From Methanomassiliicoccaceae archaeon UBA71 (GTDB lineage: Archaea; Thermoplasmatota; Thermoplasmata; Methanomassiliicoccales; Methanomethylophilaceae), in the NCBI GenBank assembly GCA_002504405.1, contig DARO01000013.1, positions 54,170-118,169 on the forward strand: a stretch of 64,000 nt of DNA, read 5' to 3'. Both the position numbers and the translations under genes were made by a program. The notes beneath the pieces were generated by a model, which saw only the letters and a program-made list of their open reading frames with translations, made no database searches and had not been told where the DNA came from. This document shows, piece by piece, positions 34,394 to 42,228 of this stretch. The number at the start of each line of letters is the position of its first letter. Within the stretch, counting starts at the first letter, position 1.

Positions 34394-34410
34394 TTGCAGA
34401 AATGGGGAAA

Positions 34411-34436
34411 CGGCCCCGATCCCATCGGGAGGGGGC
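34411..34436. terminator. Hairpin between convergent genes
   Basis: GGCCCC / GGGGCC outer stem with an internal CCC/GGG, located between the zinc-ribbon gene stop (34393) and the aminopeptidase stop (34446), followed by GGGTTTGTT on the plus strand; could serve both genes. Confidence 0.5.
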
Positions 34437-34445
34437 CGGGTTTGT

Positions 34446-35858
34446 TCAGAAGTCCTTGGGCTTCTTAGAGTTGAAGAACGCGTGGACTGCCTTGTAGAGC
34501 ATGTACACGTCCGCCTTGGACGTGACCTCCACCGGAGCATGCATCGAAAGCACGGGCACGCCTATGTCCACCGTGTCTATGTTGTGGACGGAGATCTCCG
34601 ACGCAATGGTCCCTCCGCCGCCGAGGTCGATCTTACCGAGCTCTCCGATCTGCCATGAGACTCCCGCGTCCCTGAAGATGCCTATGACGTGATCCATCAT
34701 CTCCGCGGACGCGTCGTTGGTGCTGTACTTGCCCCTGGATCCGTCGTACTTGGCGATGCACGGCCCGTAGTTCAGATAGCAGCAGTTGTTCCTCTCCTGG
34801 ACCTCCGGGTAGGCGGGATCGAAAGCAGCGCTCACGTCGCAGGAGAGGCAAAGGGATTTCTGCAGAACATGCCTGACCTCGCATCCCTCGTCCTGCGCCA
34901 GATCCTCCAGGAAGTCCCTGAAGAAGAAAGACCTCATGCCGGTCACCCCGTCGGATCCGGTCTCCTCCTTGTCGGCGAATATCGTGAGGGTGGTGTATTC
35001 CGGGGTCTTGGTGTCCAGCTCCGCCATGAACTGGGCGTATGCGCAGGAGCTGTCGTCCTGACCGTATGCGGCGACCATGGACCTGTCCAGGCCCATGTCG
35101 CGGGGTTTGAATGCGGGAACCGCGCAGAGCTCGGCGGTCTCGAAGTCCGCCTCCTTGATGCCGTACTTCTCGTTGAGGACCTGCATCACCGCGAGCTTCA
35201 CCCTCTCCTTCACCTTCTCGTCGTCGAAGGGCCACGATCCGATGAGGATGTTGAGCTGCTCCCCCTCTACGACCTCGGAGGCGGTCTTGCGCATCTGGTT
35301 CTGGGCGAGATGCGGCAGCAGGTCGGTGATGAGGAACGAGGGCTCGTCATCCTCCTCCCCTATCCTAACGGTGACCGTTTTCCCGTCGGAGGTGTGGACG
35401 ACCCCCCTTATCGAGAGGGGGATCGTGGTCCACTGGTACTTCTTGATCCCGCCGTAGTAGTGGGTCTTGAAGAATGCCATGTCGGCATCCTGGAACAGCG
35501 GATGGGGCTTGAAGTCCAGCCTGGGGCTGTCGATGTGGGCGACCGCCACGCGGACGCCCTCGGATACTGGCTTCTTCCCCTTGGTGCACATCAGGAGGGT
35601 CTTCCCGCGGTTGATCCTGTAGAACTTGGAACCGGGCTTGTACTTCGTCCCCCTGGAATACTCGGTGTAACCATGCTCCTTCAGGATCGGCACGGCATAT
35701 GAGACGACCTCGCGCTCCGTCTTGTTGGAGAGGAACTTCTTGTAGCCTTCGCAGAAATCGGATGCCTTCTCCATGAGCCCGTGGTCCTTCTCGGCCAGGC
35801 TCTTGGGGCAGGCCAGGATATCGTCGGCCAGCGTCTGGCCTTTCGTCTTCTTGACCAT
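34446..35858 (-). CDS. M18 family aspartyl aminopeptidase
   Basis: A 470-residue metallopeptidase of family M18. Ligand-bearing segments are VAHIDSPRLDFKP (His-Asp of the first metal region, about 104-116), DDSSCAYAQF, FADKEETGSDG (Glu-Glu, about 292-302), and SMHAPVEVTSKADVYML near the C-terminus (terminal His). The family forms large tetrahedral dodecamers that remove acidic N-terminal residues from peptides in the cytosol. Length agrees with the family (430-480). Single gene, convergent with the zinc-ribbon gene. Confidence 0.92.
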   Translation of the reverse strand: MVKKTKGQTLADDILACPKSLAEKDHGLMEKASDFCEGYKKFLSNKTEREVVSYAVPILKEHGYTEYSRGTKYKPGSKFYRINRGKTLLMCTKGKKPVSEGVRVAVAHIDSPRLDFKPHPLFQDADMAFFKTHYYGGIKKYQWTTIPLSIRGVVHTSDGKTVTVRIGEEDDEPSFLITDLLPHLAQNQMRKTASEVVEGEQLNILIGSWPFDDEKVKERVKLAVMQVLNEKYGIKEADFETAELCAVPAFKPRDMGLDRSMVAAYGQDDSSCAYAQFMAELDTKTPEYTTLTIFADKEETGSDGVTGMRSFFFRDFLEDLAQDEGCEVRHVLQKSLCLSCDVSAAFDPAYPEVQERNNCCYLNYGPCIAKYDGSRGKYSTNDASAEMMDHVIGIFRDAGVSWQIGELGKIDLGGGGTIASEISVHNIDTVDIGVPVLSMHAPVEVTSKADVYMLYKAVHAFFNSKKPKDF

Positions 35859-35892
35859 GCCCCTTAGTTGACGCGGTCGTACTTTAACGTTG

Positions 35893-36291
35893 TTACCGAC
35901 GGTTCGGCCCCATCATGCGCTCGAGGTCGGCGATGATCTCAAGCAGCGGTATGGCGGCGACGGCGTCGTCCGGGACCGTCTCATAATGTTCGGGGGGCTC
36001 CCCCATGATGTAGGCGAAGGCCTGCTCATCCGCCTCCCCAGTGCAGACGGTGACCGGTTCGAGGGTGTATGCCGGGACGTCCTCCCAGACGTCCATCCTC
36101 CGAACGTCCTCGTCGGACGCCTCGAACACGATGCCGCGGACCTCCCCATCCGACGGAACCACGGTCAGGTAGTCCCAGCAGCAGACCTTAGAGAATCCGC
36201 GGAGGACGGCATCCCTCGTATGCACGGTGTGGCCGAGGACCCTGTCCCTGATCACCGGGAGGGTGAGGGTCCCGTATGAGAATATGAGCAT
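35893..36291 (-). CDS. Gamma-glutamylcyclotransferase-like (AIG2/GGCT) protein
   Basis: A 132-residue protein with the GGCT fold signature near the start, LIFSYGTLTLPVIRDRVLG (YGTL binding loop), and a central GIVFEASDEDVRRMDVWEDVPAYTLEPVTV containing the acidic residue region that acts as catalytic base in the family. Members cleave gamma-glutamyl amines; archaeal ones are not characterised. It lies downstream of the MTA phosphorylase gene on the same strand. Confidence 0.85.
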   Translation of the reverse strand: MLIFSYGTLTLPVIRDRVLGHTVHTRDAVLRGFSKVCCWDYLTVVPSDGEVRGIVFEASDEDVRRMDVWEDVPAYTLEPVTVCTGEADEQAFAYIMGEPPEHYETVPDDAVAAIPLLEIIADLERMMGPNRR

Positions 36292-36297
36292 GGTGAT

Positions 36298-36315
36298 GCG
36301 GGGGATGGCCCCCGC
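36298..36315 (-). terminator. GC hairpin after the MTA/MTI phosphorylase gene
   Basis: GCGGGGG / CCCCCGC, 7 bp with loop ATGG, 4 nt beyond the phosphorylase stop and 7 nt before the GGCT start on the minus strand. Confidence 0.5.
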
Positions 36316-36319
36316 TGTT

Positions 36320-37096
36320 TCAAAGGGCGCCGGCGCCCTTGGCGGCCTCTACGCACTCGGTGCATCCGTCGCCGATCTTCGGGAGCCCCAGCTCCAGCAG
36401 CCTGAGCACCTTGTCGAGGCACTCCGACATGGTCCTGTTGACCATGTCTATGTCCACAGGCTCGTCCTTCCAGACGTCGTAGTCGGTGATGGTCGCGAGG
36501 CTGCAGTAGCACAGCCCCAGCTCCCTGGCCAGCTGGCACTCCGGGACCACGGTCATACCTATGATGTCGGCGTAGTCCCTGAACAGGCGGCTCTCCGCCC
36601 TTGTGGAGAACCTGGGTCCCTCTATGCAGAGGTACGTCCCGCCGAGGTGGTACTTGATCCCCATCTCCTCCGCTGTCTCGGCGAATATGCCGTTGAGGTA
36701 GGGGCAGAACGGGTCGGCTATGGAGATGTGGACCGCCCTGTCGTCGAAGTAGGTGTAGTCGCGCTTCTTGGTGAAGTCGATGAACTGGTCGGCAATCACC
36801 AGGTCTCCGGGGGCGAACTGCTCCTGCAGGGAGCCTACGGCGCATGCGGATATGACGTACTGGCATCCCAGCTCCCTCAGGATCCACATGTTCGCCCTGT
36901 AGGGGACGTTGGACGGGGGGTGCTGGTGCTGCTTCCCGTGCCTGTACAGGAAGGCGACCTCCACTCCGTTTATCCTCCCGATGAGGATGGGGTCGGAGGG
37001 CTTGCCGAACGGTGTGTCGGGATACACCTCCTCTATCGTCTCGAAGGTGTCCGGATTGTAGATGCCGGTTCCGCCGATGATTGCTATCTTTGGCAT
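36320..37096 (-). CDS. 5'-methylthioadenosine / S-methyl-5'-thioinosine phosphorylase
   Basis: A 258-residue purine nucleoside phosphorylase family protein: IIGGTGIYN at the start (phosphate loop), YRHGKQHQHPPSNVPYRANMW (the HG..H.. PS.vNYRAN pattern of MTA phosphorylases), CAVGSLQEQFAPGDLVI, CIEGPRFSTRAESR and GMTVVPECQLARELGLCY. The MTVVPE in place of GMTxxPE, and the length, place it with MTAP/MTIP enzymes, which salvage the by-product of polyamine synthesis. Adenosine versus inosine preference cannot be decided by eye. Confidence 0.9.
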   Translation of the reverse strand: MPKIAIIGGTGIYNPDTFETIEEVYPDTPFGKPSDPILIGRINGVEVAFLYRHGKQHQHPPSNVPYRANMWILRELGCQYVISACAVGSLQEQFAPGDLVIADQFIDFTKKRDYTYFDDRAVHISIADPFCPYLNGIFAETAEEMGIKYHLGGTYLCIEGPRFSTRAESRLFRDYADIIGMTVVPECQLARELGLCYCSLATITDYDVWKDEPVDIDMVNRTMSECLDKVLRLLELGLPKIGDGCTECVEAAKGAGAL

Positions 37097-37171
37097 GAGG
37101 GGGTGATGGGGTTCCCTTCATAAGATATGGCGTCCGGAACCCAGGTCCGGACCGCCGAGTTGAAAAGGAAG

Positions 37172-37190
37172 CCGGGGGCCGTACCCCCGG
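37172..37190 (-). terminator. GC hairpin after the histidine cluster
   Basis: CCGGGGG / CCCCCGG, 7-bp stem with a 5-nt loop, 5 nt beyond the stop of the PHP phosphatase gene; on the minus strand it is followed by TTCCTTTTC. It marks the likely end of the his operon. Confidence 0.6.
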
Positions 37191-37194
37191 TTTG

Positions 37195-37842
37195 TCAGAG
37201 GTGCGAGATGGCCTCGTACGGGGTGACGTGGAGCGCCTTCTCGGCCTCCTCCTTGGTCATTCCCGCGCCCAGGGCAACCGTCAGGGCGGCCGCCTCGTCC
37301 ATGAGGTTCTCGGGAGCGTGGGTGTCCGAGTTGACAACCATCTTGGCTCCGACGGACCTTGCGACCTTGACCACATGGCCGTTCGTGATGTTGTGCCCGG
37401 CGCGGCCGGAGACCTCGAGGATGACCCCGTTGTCCCTGGCAATCTGCGCCTCCTCGACCGTTATGAAACCCGGATGCGCCAGAACGTCCACCTCCGGGCT
37501 CTCGACGGATGCCCTGTTGGTGCCGGGGGCGACGGGCTCGGTGACGGTCTCCCCGTGAACCACGATCCAGTCCGCGCCGTATTTCCTGGCGAGCTTCGCC
37601 ACGTGGTCGATCTTGGACGGAGGGACGTGGGTGATCTCAACGCCCGGGACGACCCTGATGTAGTCCTCCACGAGCTCCACCGCCTTTGCGACGTTGGACG
37701 CGACGAATTCGACGTTGGTCATGTCCACATGGTCAGTGATGGCGATGACATCGTGGCCAAGGACCATCGCCCTCCTCACCAGCTCGGCGGGTATGAGCTC
37801 GCCGTCGCTGAATACCGTGTGGGTGTGCAGGTCCGCCCTCAT
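37195..37842 (-). CDS. PHP-domain phosphatase, probable histidinol-phosphatase
   Basis: A 215-residue PHP-domain hydrolase. Metal ligands are visible in MRADLHTHTVFSDGEL (motif I, HxH), AITDHVDM (motif II), VVPGVEITHV (motif III), VVHGETVTEP, VDVLAHPGFI and VVNSDTHAP (motif IV). The gene sits directly after hisI/E with a 4-nt overlap, which suggests it is the histidinol-phosphate phosphatase of this archaeon, a function usually given to PHP proteins when HisN or bifunctional HisB is missing. A longer upstream reading overlaps hisE and is rejected. Confidence 0.82.
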   Translation of the reverse strand: MRADLHTHTVFSDGELIPAELVRRAMVLGHDVIAITDHVDMTNVEFVASNVAKAVELVEDYIRVVPGVEITHVPPSKIDHVAKLARKYGADWIVVHGETVTEPVAPGTNRASVESPEVDVLAHPGFITVEEAQIARDNGVILEVSGRAGHNITNGHVVKVARSVGAKMVVNSDTHAPENLMDEAAALTVALGAGMTKEEAEKALHVTPYEAISHL

Positions 37843-38132
37843 TGTGCCCTCTCCCACAGCTTCCTGTACACCTCGGACATCGGGAGTCCGGTCTTCTCGA
37901 CTGCCACCAGGGTGTGGTACACGAGATCCGCGAGCTCCCATGCCATCTCGTCAGTGTCCCTGTCCTTTATGGCGAGGACGAACTCCCCGGCCTCCTCGAT
38001 GACCTTCTTGCACATCTTCGTCTCGTTGTTGTACAGCTTGCAGGTGTAGCTCTCATCGGACGGGTTCTCCAGCCTGTCCTTCAGCACCCTGATCAGGTCC
38101 GGGATGATGGCGGAGGTCTCCTCGGTGCTGCC
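37839..38132 (-). CDS. hisE: HisE, phosphoribosyl-ATP pyrophosphohydrolase, in frame with HisI across a TAG
   Basis: The frame encodes the HisE fold: IIPDLIRVLKDRLENP, SYTCKLYNN, KMCKKVIEEAGEFVLAIKD and MAWELADLVYHTLV, which carries the Mg-binding Glu/Asp residues that hydrolyse phosphoribosyl-ATP. It lacks a credible start codon of its own: a GTG at 38087 would cut into the first helix and has no ribosome binding site. The frame runs without interruption up to the TAG codon that ends the HisI frame, so the natural reading is a HisI-HisE fusion (201 residues) with the amber codon decoded as pyrrolysine. Otherwise HisE would depend on reinitiation. Confidence 0.8.
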   Translation of the reverse strand, partial: GSTEETSAIIPDLIRVLKDRLENPSDESYTCKLYNNETKMCKKVIEEAGEFVLAIKDRDTDEMAWELADLVYHTLVAVEKTGLPMSEVYRKLWERAQ

Positions 38133-38135
38133 CTA
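38133..38135 (-). other. In-frame TAG codon inside a HisI-HisE fusion
   Basis: On the minus strand the order is HisI ending CFNQTI, TAG, then GSTEETSAIIPDL and HisE, all in one frame (37839 to 38444 is 202 codons). The site is the linker where fused HisIE proteins join, so a pyrrolysine would be tolerated. It is the only TAG I found terminating a gene frame in the window. Confidence 0.7.
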
Positions 38136-38444
38136 GATCGTCTGGTTGAAGCAAGACGGGCTGCCGGTGTGGCAGGCTATCCCTCCCACCTGCTCCACCC
38201 TGTACAGGAGGGTGTCGCCGTCGCAGTCCACCTGTATGCTCTTGACCTTCTGCAGGTGGCCGGACTCCTCGCCCTTCTTCCAGAGCTTCTGCCTGCTCCT
38301 GGACCAGTAGTGGGCGTACCCGGTCTCCTTCGTCTTCTCCACAGCCTCCTGGTTGGCCCAGGCGACCATGAGCACCTCTCCGGTGCACCAGTCCTGGGCA
38401 ACAACCGTGATCAATCCCTTCTCGTCGTATTTCAGGTCGGTCAT
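38133..38444 (-). CDS. hisI: HisI, phosphoribosyl-AMP cyclohydrolase
   Basis: A 103-residue phosphoribosyl-AMP cyclohydrolase if read to the TAG. Motifs are [47 protein letters not shown] and [22 protein letters not shown] followed by SCF, which supply the Zn cysteines and Mg aspartates. It starts with an ATGA overlap on the hisF stop. The frame continues past the TAG directly into HisE, suggesting a bifunctional HisIE. Third and second steps of histidine synthesis would then be on one chain. Confidence 0.92.
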   Translation of the reverse strand: MTDLKYDEKGLITVVAQDWCTGEVLMVAWANQEAVEKTKETGYAHYWSRSRQKLWKKGEESGHLQKVKSIQVDCDGDTLLYRVEQVGGIACHTGSPSCFNQTI

Positions 38445-39193
38445 CTGACCACAATCCCATTGTCTCTGAGGTATTCCTTGACGTCCCCAACCGTGCATTC
38501 GTTGTAGTGGAAGATGGATGCCGCGAGCGCAGCGGAGGCGCCAGTCTGTGCGAAGACGTCCAGGATGTGCTCCTTGCAGCCGCATCCGCCGGATGCGATC
38601 ACCGGTATGCTCACCTCGTCCGTGACCGCGGCAGTCAGCGGGATGTCGTATCCGTTCTTTACGCCGTCGGTGTCCATGGATGTGAGGAGTATCTCTCCAG
38701 CTCCGAGGTCCTCCGCCCTGCATGCCCATTCAACAGCGTCTATGCCGGTGGGCTTGGTTCCGCCATGGGTGTAGACCTCCCAGTGGTCGCCGTTCCTCTT
38801 GGCGTCCACCGCCACGACCACGCACTGCCTGCCGAAGCTCTCGGCGCACTCGGAGATCATGTCCGGGTTGGCGATCGCGGCGGAGTTGACGGATACCTTG
38901 TCAGCTCCGGCGTTGAGGGCGTCCCTCATGTCGGAGACCTTCCTTATCCCCCCTCCGACGGTCAGCGGGACGAATAGGTTGCCCGCAGTCTCGGAGACGA
39001 TGTCCAGCATGGTCTGTCTGGTCTCGAGCGACGCCGTGATGTCCAGGAACGTGATCTCGTCAGCTCCCTGGAGCTCGTATGCGGCCGCCATCTCGGGCGG
39101 ATACCCGACGTCCCTGAGGCCCTTGAAGTTGATCCCCTTCACGACCTTCCCGTTCTTCACATCGAGGCACGGAATGATTCTCTTCGTCAGCAT
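38441..39193 (-). CDS. hisF: Imidazole glycerol phosphate synthase subunit HisF
   Basis: A 250-residue (beta/alpha)8 barrel with the HisF signatures [22 protein letters not shown] (catalytic Asp11), [37 protein letters not shown] (Asp130 region) and PVIASGGCG. It makes imidazole glycerol phosphate and AICAR with ammonia from HisH, which is not in this window. The gene starts 4 nt after the hisB stop. Confidence 0.96.
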   Translation of the reverse strand: MLTKRIIPCLDVKNGKVVKGINFKGLRDVGYPPEMAAAYELQGADEITFLDITASLETRQTMLDIVSETAGNLFVPLTVGGGIRKVSDMRDALNAGADKVSVNSAAIANPDMISECAESFGRQCVVVAVDAKRNGDHWEVYTHGGTKPTGIDAVEWACRAEDLGAGEILLTSMDTDGVKNGYDIPLTAAVTDEVSIPVIASGGCGCKEHILDVFAQTGASAALAASIFHYNECTVGDVKEYLRDNGIVVR

Positions 39194-39197
39194 CGTA

Positions 39198-39746
39198 TCA
39201 CCCTATGATCTCCCGGTCCTTGGTGCTCAGCTCGACGGACCTCTTGCGGACGGCGACGGACAGCGCCTTCCCGGTGGCCTTGAACGCGGCCTCCACGAGG
39301 TGGTGCTCGTCGAAACCCCTGATGGGCACGATGTGCAGGGTCATCCCGGAGGACATCGCCATGCTCCTCAGGAAGTGGGTGTACATGGGGTCGGGGCAGT
39401 CTATGTCCGCGTAGGGGCGGTCCACCAGGTCGAGCGACGCCATGACGAGGGCGTCGTCCATGGGGACGATGGCCGTTGACATCCTCTCTATGGGGCTGTC
39501 GTCGAGCGCTTCCCTGAGCGCCTTCCCAAGGGTGATCGCCACGTCCTCGATGATGTGGTGGTCGTTGTCACCCTCTGCCCTGAGGACGAGGTCGAACCCG
39601 GCGTACCTCGCCAGCGTCTCCGTCATGTGCTTCAGGAACTGGATGTCGCATTCGACATCGAACTTCCCCGTTCCGTCTATGTTCAGGTCCACGGAGACTC
39701 TCGTCTCCCTGGTGCTGCGTTGGATTGCCGACGTCCTGGAGGTCAT
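39198..39746 (-). CDS. hisB: Imidazoleglycerol-phosphate dehydratase HisB
   Basis: A 182-residue monofunctional IGP dehydratase with the duplicated metal-binding motifs [15 protein letters not shown] (about 62-76) and [17 protein letters not shown] (about 149-165), and the N-terminal [18 protein letters not shown]. No phosphatase domain is fused, consistent with a separate PHP phosphatase downstream. It is the first gene of the his cluster, with a TTTTATATCC TATA box about 30 nt before the ATG at 39746. Confidence 0.95.
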   Translation of the reverse strand: MTSRTSAIQRSTRETRVSVDLNIDGTGKFDVECDIQFLKHMTETLARYAGFDLVLRAEGDNDHHIIEDVAITLGKALREALDDSPIERMSTAIVPMDDALVMASLDLVDRPYADIDCPDPMYTHFLRSMAMSSGMTLHIVPIRGFDEHHLVEAAFKATGKALSVAVRKRSVELSTKDREIIG

Positions 39747-39772
39747 GTTAACGTCTGAAGCATGGTGCAAGG

Positions 39773-39781
39773 GATATAAAA
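39773..39781 (-). promoter_or_regulatory. TATA box of the his operon
   Basis: TTTTATATC on the minus strand, centred about 30 nt upstream of the hisB ATG; the predicted transcription start is just before the start codon. Confidence 0.5.
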
Positions 39782-39802
39782 CGCGCGCGATGTGAGTCCC
39801 GG

Positions 39803-40204
39803 TCAGAGGAAGTCCGGGATCGTGATGGCCGTGCGGGGGCACTCCATGCACTGACCGAGGTCGCCGCTGTAGCCCTCGAAGACGTACAGGGCTCTGAGGA
39901 GGCCGCTCTCCTTAACGAATGCGCATATCGAGCACAGGCACTCCGTCGCATCCTCGCCGGCCGCGACCCTGTTGGCGGACTCGGCGATCATGTTGTAGAA
40001 GTCGTCGCGGTAGGCGCTCTTGTCGATGATGTTGTTCCCGCCCCTGAGCCCCTTGATGTACTGCGAGACCGCGGCGCTGGTGACTCCGAAGAGGGCTGCC
40101 ACCTGGACCTGGGTCATCCCGTGGTTGTGCACGAGCTCCTTCGCGAGGGCTCCCCTGGCCGTGGGCAGGATGTGCGTCACTATGAGTTCGCAGGACATCT
40201 TCAT
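39803..40204 (-). CDS. Helix-turn-helix regulator with C-terminal cysteine cluster
   Basis: A 133-residue protein with a clear HTH, GMTQVQVAALFGVTSAAVSQYIKG (about 30-53), and a C-terminal cysteine set ATECLCSICAFV...GQCMECPRT (Cys at about 93, 95, 98, 121, 124) that could bind an Fe-S cluster or zinc and act as a redox sensor. It resembles a conserved archaeal family of predicted regulators. Start ATG 40204 is preferred since a TTTTAATTT box lies about 25 nt upstream; in-frame ATGs at 40198 and 40240 also exist. It lies just upstream of hisB on the same strand. Confidence 0.75.
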   Translation of the reverse strand: MKMSCELIVTHILPTARGALAKELVHNHGMTQVQVAALFGVTSAAVSQYIKGLRGGNNIIDKSAYRDDFYNMIAESANRVAAGEDATECLCSICAFVKESGLLRALYVFEGYSGDLGQCMECPRTAITIPDFL

Positions 40205-40302
40205 GTGGCCGGATGAACACTTACCCAAATTAAAATCCATCGGCGTTAAGACATCGCCCAGCATCCGACGGTTTTATCTATCCATAATGAGAGGCGATTG
40301 CC

Positions 40303-40719
40303 ATGAGCAGATATCCGCGCTACATGTACATCGTCCTGGCATACATGGGGGCGCTGGTGGCCTGCAGCACCGTGGCCACCGTGTGCGTGTGCGGGTTCTC
40401 CCTCACGGATTCGTTCTACTTCGTGGTCCAGACGCTCTGGACGGTCGGGTACGGGGACATCGTGCCTCCCCACGAGTCCGGGATGATCCTGTCCTCGGCG
40501 ATCATCCTGCTGGGGACGGTCGGGATAACCTCGGCGCTAGGGGTCGTGGGCGGCATAGTCCTGGACCGCCACACGGACCGCCACGCCAGGCTGGAATCGG
40601 AGCTGGAGGAGGCCCGTGCCAGGAATATGCAGGCGCTCTACAGGTGGGGCGAGGGCAAGGGCATCGACCGCGACAGGATAGACCGCGTGGTGGAGGAGAT
40701 ACGCAATGAGCAGAGATGA
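40303..40719 (+). CDS. Two-helix potassium channel, subunit 1
   Basis: A 138-residue protein with two membrane helices (about 8-30 and 65-87) around a pore loop with the potassium selectivity filter TLWTVGYGD (about 44-52), and a charged C-terminal helix rich in Arg/Glu that may form a coiled coil. It is a KcsA-like minimal channel. A GGTTTTATC TATA box lies about 26 nt before the ATG. The next gene, overlapping by 14 nt, encodes a second such channel subunit. Confidence 0.9.
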   Translation: MSRYPRYMYIVLAYMGALVACSTVATVCVCGFSLTDSFYFVVQTLWTVGYGDIVPPHESGMILSSAIILLGTVGITSALGVVGGIVLDRHTDRHARLESELEEARARNMQALYRWGEGKGIDRDRIDRVVEEIRNEQR

Positions 40720-41188
40720 CTACGCCGCGCTCTACGCGCTGTCGTCCCTCCTGGGCATCATCCTGTTCGGGGCCGCCGCCTACATGATGCTGGAGGGGTG
40801 GACGTTCACCGAGGCCCTCTACTTCACGGTGTACACGGTCACGACCGTGGGATACGGCAACCTCGTCCCGTCCCCGGAGAACCGCCTGTTTACTGCCGTG
40901 TTCATAATGGTATGCGCCACGATGGTCCTGGCCTGCATCGCCGCCATAGGGAACTGGCTGGTGTCGACCATCCAGCGCCGTTCGGCTGTCCGCAGGGTCA
41001 ACCAAAGCAGGGCCATAGCCCATGCCGCCATGAGCAGGATGGGGGAGGATCCCCTCGACGAGGTCTCGGAGGAGTTCTCCGAGATCGAGGAATCCATCCG
41101 CCGGAGGATAGGGCGCCTCCGAGGGGCTCGCACTCAGAGTATGCCCATGTCCGTCAGCTTCTCGGGAAGGTACGTGTCCGTGACGTAG
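40706..41188 (+). CDS. Two-helix potassium channel, subunit 2
   Basis: A 160-residue protein with the same layout: helix 1 (about 10-30), pore loop with filter TVTTVGYGN (about 43-51), helix 2 (about 63-87) and a charged C-terminal helix. The filter ends with Asn rather than Asp. It overlaps the upstream channel gene by 14 nt, so the two are made together and may form hetero-oligomers. Its last 55 nt overlap the end of the convergent topoisomerase VI A gene. Confidence 0.88.
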   Translation: MSRDDYAALYALSSLLGIILFGAAAYMMLEGWTFTEALYFTVYTVTTVGYGNLVPSPENRLFTAVFIMVCATMVLACIAAIGNWLVSTIQRRSAVRRVNQSRAIAHAAMSRMGEDPLDEVSEEFSEIEESIRRRIGRLRGARTQSMPMSVSFSGRYVSVT

Positions 41189-42228
41189 TCCAGGCCGTAC
41201 TTGGCCAGCGCCTGCTGCTCAGACTTCTTGCCCATGCCCAGCATAGCCTGGATCTCGTTGACCCAGAACTCGTCGGCGAACCTGGGGTCGGAGAGCTCCG
41301 CGTTCAGGGCCCCGACGTCCTTGTCGTTGAGCTTGTCGGTGGGCAGGTCGTAGTTCAGGATGTCGGACGCGGTGACGCCGATGAACTGTGCGGTGGGCGT
41401 CGCCAGGTACTCCGAGATGTGGGCCGTCTTGATCGCCCCGTATGCAACGGATGCGAAGATCCTGAAGGACCAGGGGTCGCCGTCGGTGAATACCGTCACC
41501 GGCAGCCCGTGCTCCTCGTTGAGCCTCTTGATCAGGCGCCTGGTGCTCCTCGCTGGCTGACCGCTCAGGTGGACAAGGATGCAGTCGTTCTTCTCCGGGA
41601 AGCCGTTCTCGATGAGCCTGGCGAACATACCTCCTGTCTCGATGGCCATGACGAACTTCGCGTTTCCGGGGTCGATCCTGAAGGTGTCCTCCTCCACGTT
41701 GTATGGGACGGCGAAGCCCGCCTCGGACACGTCGTCCAGGCAGTTCATGGTCTTCATCCCCTTCCTGGTGTTGGTCGTGAAGTTCACGTCACCGTAGACA
41801 TGCGCTCCCGACTCCTCGGGGCGGAGCTTGAAGTCCTCTCTCATGCAGCCGGTTATCGTCTCCAGGTCCTCGGCGAGAAGGTTGCTCTCGTCCTGGGAGT
41901 GGAACTTGGCGTTGTGCCACCCCTCCGAGATGTAGTACATCTCCCTCAGGGTGGACGACTTGCTCTCGCGGATCATCTCGTTGATGAAGTCCGCCGTGTA
42001 CACAGTCCTGAGCATCATGACCGCACCGTTCACGGTCTTCGCCGAGCGCGAGGTCTTCAGGTCCCCGTACTTCCAAACGTTGTGCTGGCCGTCGAACTCT
42101 ATGTTCCTCTTAGACCTCATCGGGAGCTCCATCGACGGGATCATCCCTCCGTCCAGCTGGTCGTAGATCTGCTCCACGACGCCGGTGAGCTCGTCCAGCG
42201 CCACCTTCTGCCTTTCATTCGTCGCCAA
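41134..42228 (-). CDS. top6A: DNA topoisomerase VI subunit A
   Basis: A 364-residue Spo11/Top6A protein. The catalytic tyrosine lies in [13 protein letters not shown] (about 92-104), and the Toprim acidic residues in [11 protein letters not shown] (Glu) and [12 protein letters not shown] (DxD, about 246-257). Subunit A cleaves DNA; with subunit B it relaxes supercoils. I choose the TTG at 42228, preceded by GGAGGTGG at ideal spacing; an ATG at 42261 would add a basic run that is merely the other frame of the acidic end of top6B. Start overlaps the top6B end by 14 nt. Confidence 0.93.
   Translation of the reverse strand: MATNERQKVALDELTGVVEQIYDQLDGGMIPSMELPMRSKRNIEFDGQHNVWKYGDLKTSRSAKTVNGAVMMLRTVYTADFINEMIRESKSSTLREMYYISEGWHNAKFHSQDESNLLAEDLETITGCMREDFKLRPEESGAHVYGDVNFTTNTRKGMKTMNCLDDVSEAGFAVPYNVEEDTFRIDPGNAKFVMAIETGGMFARLIENGFPEKNDCILVHLSGQPARSTRRLIKRLNEEHGLPVTVFTDGDPWSFRIFASVAYGAIKTAHISEYLATPTAQFIGVTASDILNYDLPTDKLNDKDVGALNAELSDPRFADEFWVNEIQAMLGMGKKSEQQALAKYGLDYVTDTYLPEKLTDMGIL

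Noticed and set aside
37839..38087. HisE as an independent gene starting at GTG 38087
   Set aside because: This start removes part of the first helix and lacks a ribosome binding site; the frame is open up to the TAG joining it to HisI.
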